From assembly GCA_014800065.1 (NCBI GenBank), contig JAAVGX010000085.1, positions 1-10,235 of the forward strand: a stretch of 10,235 nucleotides of DNA. The letters are read 5' to 3'. Of the stretch, positions 1 to 3,583 are shown one piece after another. Made by a program: the position numbers and the translations under genes. The first letter of the stretch is position 1, and each line of letters begins with the position of its first letter. Source of the stretch: Bacteroidales bacterium (lineage in GTDB: Bacteria; Bacteroidota; Bacteroidia; Bacteroidales; Muribaculaceae). Under the pieces are notes generated by a model. The model was not told the DNA's origin, searched no databases, and worked only from the letters and a program-made list of their open reading frames with translations.

Positions 1-243
1 AAGTTGGTTACTATGTAGCTCGATAGTTTGAAAATCGACATCAAGACTGCCACACCCTTCTTCAAGAACAAGAAAGAAATAGTGATCGTCACGGTGAATA
101 GGAAAATTTTCTATCATTTTCCATGACTCAATATCCATATCCTCACCATAAAGCCGAGCGGATACTCCATTAGGAGCAAAATCTTTAAGTTTATGGACAG
201 GAATTTCAAAATCGTCCGTAAGTTTATGAGGACATTGTTTCAT
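1..243 (-). CDS. AraC-family transcriptional regulator, N-terminal part (3' end outside window)
   Basis: Partial gene reading leftwards off the window. Translation from the ATG at 241-243 gives 81 residues beginning MKQCPHKLTDDFEIPVHKLK. The segment IPVHKLKDF followed about 25 residues later by HRDDHYFFLVLEEG and VDFQTIEL matches the N-terminal ligand-sensing (cupin-like) half of Bacteroidota AraC regulators. The C-terminal helix-turn-helix pair would lie outside the window and is not seen. An in-frame ATG at 268-270 would add nine residues (MRFFSNFAV). I prefer the inner start because a perfect -7 box (TAATTTTG, 249-256) overlaps that stretch and because related proteins begin only a few residues before the IPxHKLxD motif. 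Such regulators usually control a nearby transport or efflux operon, but no target gene is visible. The family call is fairly sure; the ligand is unknown. Confidence 0.72.
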   Translation of the reverse strand, partial: MKQCPHKLTDDFEIPVHKLKDFAPNGVSARLYGEDMDIESWKMIENFPIHRDDHYFFLVLEEGCGSLDVDFQTIELHSNQL

Positions 244-248
244 AACTG

Positions 249-256
249 CAAAATTA
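249..256 (-). promoter_or_regulatory. Candidate -7 box just upstream of the AraC-type gene
   Basis: TAATTTTG on the minus strand matches the Bacteroidota -7 consensus TAnnTTTG. The -33 side is weak: TTTC at 275-278 with an 18-bp spacer. Transcription would begin near 242, at the preferred ATG, implying a leaderless or nearly leaderless mRNA. The region is AT-rich, so a chance match is possible. Confidence 0.3.
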
Positions 257-493
257 CTAAAAAATCTCATATACGAAAGCCGTACAATGCTGTCAGTTAG
301 GAATGTAGTAAAGATTATGCACATACCGGACTTATTTTGCAAAAGCAGGTTGAAATTTTATTTCCTCATTTTTTTACACAGATTTTTGAGGGTTAAATCC
401 TCGAAAATTCAGACCGATATATCTACGATGTAGCTGAGTGTATTACTCTGTTATTCAATTTCTTGAATTTAATATAGTTTCTATTTTCATCCG

Positions 494-549
494 TTCGAGT
501 GTCTAATTTCGATTAGACACTGATGGACACTTTTTAGACACTATTCGAG
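494..549. repeat. Cluster of TAGACACT boxes with a UUCG-loop palindrome
   Basis: ATTAGACACT (512-521), GATGGACACT (522-531) and TTTAGACACT (533-542) run head to tail at 10- and 11-bp steps. AGTGTCTAAT (498-507) is the inverted copy. The inverted pair gives a perfect 9-bp stem at 499-520 with a TTCG loop. TTCGAG flanks the cluster at both ends (494-499 and 544-549). Helical phasing suggests a protein-binding array, perhaps for the AraC-type regulator to the left. A relic of an insertion-sequence end is an alternative. The function is inferred; the repeats are seen directly. Confidence 0.6.
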
Positions 550-621
550 AAATCATCTTTTCAGCGACCAAGAGAAAATATCCGGTTTAAAAATCCCGAT
601 GACCATACTTTTGTTATTGTG

Positions 622-629
622 CAAAGTTA
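622..629 (-). promoter_or_regulatory. Possible -7 box, minus strand
   Basis: TAACTTTG on the minus strand is a perfect TAnnTTTG match, identical to the tRNA-Asp -7 box. No TTTG or TTG lies at the expected distance (positions 649-653 read GATC-like, not CAAA), so it is only a half-promoter by sequence. It would fire leftwards toward the AraC-type gene. Confidence 0.3.
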
Positions 630-704
630 GGCAATGAGTGATGTTGCGTTGATATGCAAAATGTTGAAGAATAGTGAATTGAGAATTATTTTCAATCATA
701 TGTA

Positions 705-773
705 GCCGAGAAGAAGCCCCACGGAGGGGTCGGCCACGGATGGCACACCCACATCCTTCATCATTCTTCTCCG
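705..773. other. Branched inverted-repeat element (possible small structured RNA or REP-like unit)
   Basis: An 8-bp outer stem (GAGAAGAA 708-715 with TTCTTCTC 764-771) encloses two further hairpins: CCCC/GGGG (717-720 with 726-729) and GGATG/CATCC (738-742 with 752-756). Together these make a three-way-junction fold of about 65 nt in otherwise AT-rich DNA. It has no convincing promoter of its own on either strand. It lies beyond the terminator of the CAU tRNA, so it is unlikely to be read with that gene. No known RNA family is recognised. Confidence 0.45.
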
Positions 774-789
774 ATATATAAACCCCTTA

Positions 790-825
790 AACACGACAAA
801 ACCTCGATAATGCTGATTATCAAGG
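790..825 (-). terminator. Intrinsic terminator of the CAU tRNA gene
   Basis: On the minus strand a 10-bp stem (arms at 816-825 and 802-811, one G-T wobble) with a CAGC loop is followed by TTTT and a T-rich stretch. It starts 28 bases after the tRNA 3' end. An outer 8-bp inverted repeat, CTTAAACA (786-793) with TGTTTAAG (845-852), closes around it and abuts the mature tRNA end. Confidence 0.75.
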
Positions 826-852
826 CTTTGACGTCTTTTGAAGATGTTTAAG

Positions 853-926
853 TGGTCCCACTTGGGCTTGAACCAAGGACTCCCTGATTATGAGTCAGGT
901 GCTCTGACCAACTGAGCTATAGGACC
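853..926 (-). tRNA. tRNA with CAU anticodon (elongator tRNA-Met or tRNA-Ile2)
   Basis: A full 74-nt cloverleaf. The acceptor stem is GGTCCTA with TGGGACC and one T-G wobble, the D arm contains AGCTCAGTTGGTCAGAGC, and the anticodon stem CCTGA/TCAGG carries the loop CTCATAA with CAT at 890-892. The T arm is CTTGG/CCAAG with loop TTCAAGC, and the discriminator base is A. CCA is not encoded. A CAU anticodon outside an initiator context means elongator Met, or Ile2 whose C34 is turned into lysidine by TilS. C-G pairs at acceptor positions 4-69 and 5-68 resemble E. coli Ile2 more than E. coli elongator Met, but this does not settle it. It is clearly not initiator tRNA, because the anticodon stem lacks the three G-C pairs. 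A strong promoter lies upstream and a terminator downstream. Confidence 0.93.
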
Positions 927-947
927 TGCAACTTTTTGATGCGTGTG

Positions 948-979
948 CAAAATTACGCTTTTTTGATGGCATCTGCAAA
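948..979 (-). promoter_or_regulatory. Promoter of the CAU tRNA gene
   Basis: On the minus strand TTTG (976-979), an exact 20-bp spacer and TAATTTTG (948-955) form a full Bacteroidota -33/-7 promoter. Transcription should start about 15 bases before the mature tRNA 5' end at 926. Confidence 0.85.
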
Positions 980-1088
980 TTTTCGAGAATTTTTTTACAA
1001 AGTTTTTATTTGTCTCGTTGCCATATTGACCAATATTTTGGCGATTATGGTATATTTTCATGTTTTACGAAATTTTTTTGCGAAAATA

Positions 1089-1120
1089 TTTGCGAGAATA
1101 AAAATATCGTTGTAACTTTG
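1089..1120 (+). promoter_or_regulatory. Promoter of tRNA-Asp
   Basis: TTTG (1089-1092), a 20-bp spacer and TAACTTTG (1113-1120) match the Bacteroidota primary sigma consensus perfectly. The predicted start is near 1127, giving a 5' extension of about 40 nt before the mature tRNA at 1168. It is divergent from the CAU tRNA promoter. The roughly 110 bp between the two -33 boxes are extremely AT-rich and could act as an UP-like element for both. Confidence 0.85.
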
Positions 1121-1167
1121 CATCGCAAAAGCAAGGAAGCTAAGCCTCTCCTACCAAAGCAAACAAT

Positions 1168-1241
1168 GGTGTGGTAGTTCAGCTGGTTAGAATACCTGCC
1201 TGTCACGCAGGGGGTCGCGGGTTCGAGTCCCGTCCATACCG
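1168..1241 (+). tRNA. tRNA-Asp (GTC)
   Basis: A complete 74-nt cloverleaf. The acceptor arms are GGTGTGG and CCATACC with one G-T wobble. The D arm contains GTTCAGCTGGTTAGAAT. The anticodon stem CCTGC/GCAGG carries loop CTGTCAC with anticodon GTC at 1202-1204. The T arm is CGCGGG-type with TTCGAGT, and the discriminator base is G, as expected for Asp. CCA is not encoded (CAA follows), so the 3' end needs RNase Z-type cleavage and CCA addition. It is a single-gene transcription unit between a strong promoter and a strong terminator. Confidence 0.97.
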
Positions 1242-1255
1242 CAAGAGGAGAGAGG

Positions 1256-1307
1256 AGAATGAGAAATGTTTAATCTTCGGATTTCGTTTCTCATTCTTTT
1301 TGTTTTT
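1256..1307 (+). terminator. Intrinsic terminator of tRNA-Asp
   Basis: A perfect 11-bp stem (AGAATGAGAAA at 1256-1266 with TTTCTCATTCT at 1287-1297) runs into TTTTTGTTTTT. The apical part holds a nested 4-bp stem, AATC/GATT, closed by a TTCG tetraloop (1272-1283). The hairpin begins 14 bases after the tRNA. Confidence 0.88.
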
Positions 1308-1536
1308 GTAATCTCCCATCGATCATAATATTACCCTGGGGTCAGTTGGTCAGAGATGCCCCGACTTTTGCATGGCTTTTTTGAGTGCAATTTTTGCTGG
1401 CAAATAAACGCTATGCGAATTTGTAATGATAATTGGGGCAACGGGACGAGACGACAACTCACAACCTCGCCTCGTCGAGGCTCCTTTGCCGGGGGGGGTT
1501 GGGCGCAGGTGATATCGCAGAGCGATGTCGCTACAT

Positions 1537-1584
1537 TTCGCTGGTTTTCAGGTGGTTGCAGTGACGGGTCAAAAGGACGCACCG
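1537..1584. repeat. 48-bp unit, copy 1
   Basis: This copy pairs by direct alignment with 1605-1652: 40 of 48 positions are identical without gaps, counted by eye. The shared cores are GCTGGTTTTCAG and CGGGTCAAAAGGACG. The period between copies is 68 bp. In this copy the right end runs into a perfect hairpin at 1575-1595. Confidence 0.8.
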
Positions 1585-1595
1585 AACGTGCGTCC
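1575..1595. terminator. Perfect 8-bp hairpin, possibly a bidirectional terminator
   Basis: GGACGCAC (1575-1582), loop CGAAC and GTGCGTCC (1588-1595) form a perfect GC-rich stem. On the minus strand it is followed directly by TTTTGA; on the plus strand TTTTTT comes seven bases later (1602-1607). It could stop readthrough from the secreted-protein gene on the right or from tRNA-Asp on the left. The second 48-bp copy lacks the right arm, so this structure is specific to copy 1. Confidence 0.4.
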
Positions 1596-1604
1596 GTACT
1601 GTTT

Positions 1605-1652
1605 TTTGCTGGTTTTCAGAGTGCTACAGTGGCGGGTCAAAAGGACGTACCG
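1605..1652. repeat. 48-bp unit, copy 2
   Basis: Diverged tandem-like copy of 1537-1584 in the same orientation. Five of the eight mismatches fall in a short block after TTTTCAG. The box TTTTTGCTGG at its left edge also occurs alone at 1391-1400, which hints at a further decayed copy. Confidence 0.8.
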
Positions 1653-1855
1653 CCATCGCAGGGATATTGCCTATATACCGGTATGGGGATAATCTCATGT
1701 AATTTCATGTCAAAATATATACGGCTACGAGAAATCTCGCAGCCGCTATCTTTATGTTTATGACTGGTAATAAGCACTTTAAATCAAATGTTTTTCATGT
1801 TCTGCTCATGTCAAACGTTTGTATTACGCCTGACATTGACAGGGCAAAGGAGCCG

Positions 1856-1944
1856 CGGTGGGGAATTTTCTCGGGAGCGCAATAGCCTTATGGGCTGATA
1901 CGCGAGTCCCCGAGTAAGCTGCCAGAAGGAGCTACCCGGGGAAT
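1856..1944. other. Structured non-coding element with mutually exclusive helices
   Basis: The segment TCCCCGAG (1907-1914) can pair with CTCGGG upstream (1870-1875), enclosing an AGCC/GGCT hairpin (1884-1887 with 1893-1896). Alternatively it can pair with CGGGGA downstream (1937-1942), enclosing an AGCT-CC/GG-AGCT hairpin with AGAA loop (1917-1933). Both options are six base pairs and GC-rich, and they compete for the same bases, as in riboswitches and attenuators. The strand is undecided. On the minus strand it would be the 3' region of the secreted-protein mRNA. On the plus strand no gene follows closely. No known riboswitch, SRP, 6S, tmRNA or RNase P core was recognised. Confidence 0.45.
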
Positions 1945-1962
1945 CTTATTATTATGCACTTT

Positions 1963-2016
1963 ATACAACTATCTGTGCTGTGGATATCTCGGTTGTGGAT
2001 GTTTTGATAGTTGTAT
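1963..2016 (-). other. 11-bp inverted repeat spanning the stop codon
   Basis: ATACAACTATC (1963-1973) and GATAGTTGTAT (2006-2016) are perfect reverse complements 32 bases apart. One arm encodes the C-terminal IQLS region of the secreted protein; the other contains its TAG stop. The mRNA would end its coding part in a long-loop hairpin. No T-tract follows, so it does not look like a simple terminator. Confidence 0.55.
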
Positions 2017-2481
2017 TCTTCTTATTTCGAGCCATTTGCCGAAGCGATGTGGGTCTCTGAGGATTTTCTTCATGGACTTTGTGAGCTTTTCTTCCTGTTT
2101 GGCCATTAATTTTTTCTGTTTTTCGGGGTCGAACCTCCTTGAGTCATTGTCGGAGTGCGGCCTTCCCATACCGGGCTGCCCCATCGGAGGGCGTCCGCCG
2201 CCCATGTGCTGCCCTCCGTGTCCGCTCGGGCCCCGGCCATCCATTCTTCCGCCGGGACGGTCAGGACGGGAATTCGTCATGGAGCCGAAAACTTCACGGT
2301 TGTATTTTTCATATGCTTTGTATACCTTGTCGAACTGCTTTTTGTCGAGTCCGAGGGGTTTTCGGAGTTCTTCGACCTGATGAAAGGTCATCGAGGCAAT
2401 ATTGTTGCCGGCAGGTTGCTGAGCAAATGTTGCAACAGCGAAGGTGGCAAGGATTGCAATGAAGAATAACAGTCTTTTCAT
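1969..2481 (-). CDS. Secreted Gly/Pro-rich protein, DUF4890- or Spy/CpxP-like
   Basis: 170 residues. Residues 1-20 are a classical signal peptide (KR, hydrophobic LLFFIAILATFAVA, cleavage after TFA before QQ). Residues 31-65 form a helix-prone segment (FHQVEELRKPLGLDKKQFDK) and residues 118-155 a second charged helical segment (EEKLTKSMKKILRDPHRFGKW). This arrangement recalls small periplasmic DUF4890 or Spy/CpxP-type proteins, where MKKILTPEQ-like helices are common. The middle (about 71-117) is a low-complexity Gly/Pro/Arg linker with several Met and His, which could be flexible or bind metal. The product is therefore probably periplasmic; its function is unknown. The start fits the signal peptide and a strong promoter 63 bases upstream. 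It is transcribed alone. An 11-bp inverted repeat spans its stop codon. Confidence 0.72.
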   Translation of the reverse strand: MKRLLFFIAILATFAVATFAQQPAGNNIASMTFHQVEELRKPLGLDKKQFDKVYKAYEKYNREVFGSMTNSRPDRPGGRMDGRGPSGHGGQHMGGGRPPMGQPGMGRPHSDNDSRRFDPEKQKKLMAKQEEKLTKSMKKILRDPHRFGKWLEIRRIQLSKHPQPRYPQHR

Positions 2482-2543
2482 CTTTAATAATGTTTGAATT
2501 AAGATTGTTTTAAATCAGATTAGTATGAGAGAGTGGATATCTG

Positions 2544-2575
2544 CAAAAATAGTGTGTAATTACGTTGAATACAAA
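2544..2575 (-). promoter_or_regulatory. Promoter of the secreted-protein gene
   Basis: On the minus strand TTTG (2572-2575), a 20-bp spacer and TATTTTTG (2544-2551) fit the Bacteroidota consensus exactly, with the same spacing as both tRNA promoters. The predicted start near 2537 leaves a leader of about 55 nt. This suggests strong constitutive expression. Confidence 0.8.
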
Positions 2576-2697
2576 TTTTTTATACCAAATCTTGAATTTT
2601 ATCGACCGGTTTTGCAATAAACCCGTCCAACCAATAGTGTCCTCGGGTTGTTAGAATTTCGATATCAACCATTGAAAACTTGAAAAGAGAATAAGCT

Positions 2698-3546
2698 ATG
2701 GCAAGTATGATAGAGCAACATAGAGTGATAAGTCGGTTCCGAAATTTACCCGGGAGCGGAATTATCGAACGTTGCAAAATGAGCAGCGACGTGCTCGGTG
2801 TGGAAAAGGAATTCGCAGTATATCTGCCGTCCGGTTATGATGAAAATGAGAATCGCTACCCGGTGGTGTACCTTTTGCATCCGGCCGGCGGCACCCATGA
2901 TATATGGATAAATATGGGCGAGATGCCTCAGATTGCCGATGATGCCATTCGCTCGGGCATGGCATTCCCTATGATTATAGTTCTGCCGGATGCAAGTGGA
3001 ATGGACGAGTACCGTATGGGCAAGCATCTGGGCTACTTCGATGTGCCCGATTGGAGCTATGAGAAATATTTCCACGAAGAACTTATTCCGCTTATCGACA
3101 CCACCTACCGTACTAAGGCCGACAAAAAGCATCGGGCCGTGGTAGGGGCGTCGATGGGAGGTGAGGCGGCTGTTTCCTACGCACAGAAGCACCCCGAACT
3201 CTACGGGGCCTCATGCGCCATAAGCGGTATTCTGGGACATCCCGAGCAGAGCCGCCTGGCCTCTACGGATAAGGATTATGCACAGTCGTTGATTGAAAAT
3301 AATCCTTCGGTGTTTGTGGAAAATGCCACTGCCGATGTGGTTGAGAAACTGAAAACCGTGCGGTGGTATACCGATTGTGGTGACAGCGACTACTTCTACG
3401 AGGGCAACATCCAGTTCTTTCTGGCCATGAAGAGGCAGGGCGTGCCTATCGACTACCGAATGCGCAGCGGAGTGCACAGCTGGTACTACTGGATAACCGG
3501 CTTGGCTCCAATCCTTCATTTCCTGTCCATCGGATTTGCCGACTGA
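2698..3546 (+). CDS. Putative esterase, alpha/beta-hydrolase fold (esterase D / PF00756-like)
   Basis: 282 residues with no signal peptide, so probably cytoplasmic. The strand-loop YLLHPAGG (58-65) marks the oxyanion region. VVGASMGG (148-155) is the nucleophile elbow with Ser152. DCGDSDYFYEGN (226-237) holds the likely catalytic acid, and SGVHSWYYW (257-265) supplies His260. This order is typical of PF00756 esterases, which hydrolyse acyl, feruloyl or acetyl esters, often of plant polysaccharides in gut Bacteroidales; the substrate here cannot be read. The usual HGxGG motif reads HPAGG, with Pro replacing Gly. The first ATG is used and conserved-looking sequence begins by about residue 25; the internal Met28 is an alternative start. 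It is divergent from the secreted-protein gene. No TAnnTTTG promoter was seen on the plus strand between 2482 and 2697. It is convergent with the radical SAM gene, 37 bp apart. Confidence 0.85.
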   Translation: MASMIEQHRVISRFRNLPGSGIIERCKMSSDVLGVEKEFAVYLPSGYDENENRYPVVYLLHPAGGTHDIWINMGEMPQIADDAIRSGMAFPMIIVLPDASGMDEYRMGKHLGYFDVPDWSYEKYFHEELIPLIDTTYRTKADKKHRAVVGASMGGEAAVSYAQKHPELYGASCAISGILGHPEQSRLASTDKDYAQSLIENNPSVFVENATADVVEKLKTVRWYTDCGDSDYFYEGNIQFFLAMKRQGVPIDYRMRSGVHSWYYWITGLAPILHFLSIGFAD

Positions 3547-3583
3547 CAAGGTACTGACACGGTACAGGTACGGTAAGGCGGCC

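Larger units (their letters stand above)
271..852. other. AT-rich intergenic region with several inverted and direct repeats
   Basis: No protein gene is supportable here. It contains a 10-bp imperfect stem at 382-408 (GGAG-type arms around GTTAAAT), the TAGACACT box cluster at 494-549, a possible minus-strand -7 box at 622-629 (TAACTTTG, no good -33 box), a branched inverted-repeat element at 705-773 and the terminator of the CAU tRNA at 790-825. If the 622-629 box is the AraC-type gene's promoter, that mRNA would have a leader of about 370 nt carrying the 382-408 and 494-549 structures. Confidence 0.6.
1308..1968. other. Gene-poor region with a dispersed-repeat appearance and multiple hairpins
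   Basis: No credible protein gene. An 83-codon minus-strand frame (1331-1582) and a 135-codon plus-strand frame (1356-1763) overlap each other, resemble nothing I recognise and cross the hairpins, so I do not call them. Contents from left to right are a tRNA D-arm-like fragment (1342-1355), an eight-G run (1491-1498), a GCCTCG-type palindrome near 1470-1482, two diverged copies of a 48-bp unit (1537-1652), a perfect 10-bp palindrome ATACCGGTAT (1675-1684), paired TCATGT boxes, a stem at 1722-1745 and a switch-like fold at 1856-1944. It could be a degenerate mobile or repetitive intergenic element. Confidence 0.55.

Noticed and set aside
1331..1582. 83-codon minus-strand open frame
   Set aside because: It is not recognisable as a protein, runs through the repeat unit and hairpins, lacks a promoter, and is overlapped by an equally long open frame on the other strand. 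It may be conserved only as DNA.
1356..1763. 135-codon plus-strand open frame
   Set aside because: It includes both 48-bp repeats and several hairpins, has no domain or signal I recognise and no promoter; the frame is open by chance in GC-rich repeat DNA.
1851..1950. Known riboswitch or housekeeping RNA (cobalamin, TPP, SAM, FMN, SRP, 6S, RNase P, tmRNA, hammerhead)
   Set aside because: Looked for the core motifs of each; none was present in either orientation. GAAGGAGC superficially recalls the SRP loop but lacks its GGAAGGNAGCA core.
2036..2469. Three plus-strand frames opposite the secreted-protein gene
   Set aside because: They are antisense shadows kept open by the Gly/Pro-rich codons of the real gene, which has a signal peptide and a perfect promoter.
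2746..3192. 148-codon minus-strand frame inside the esterase
   Set aside because: It is antisense to a clear alpha/beta hydrolase with an intact nucleophile elbow, and shows no domain of its own.
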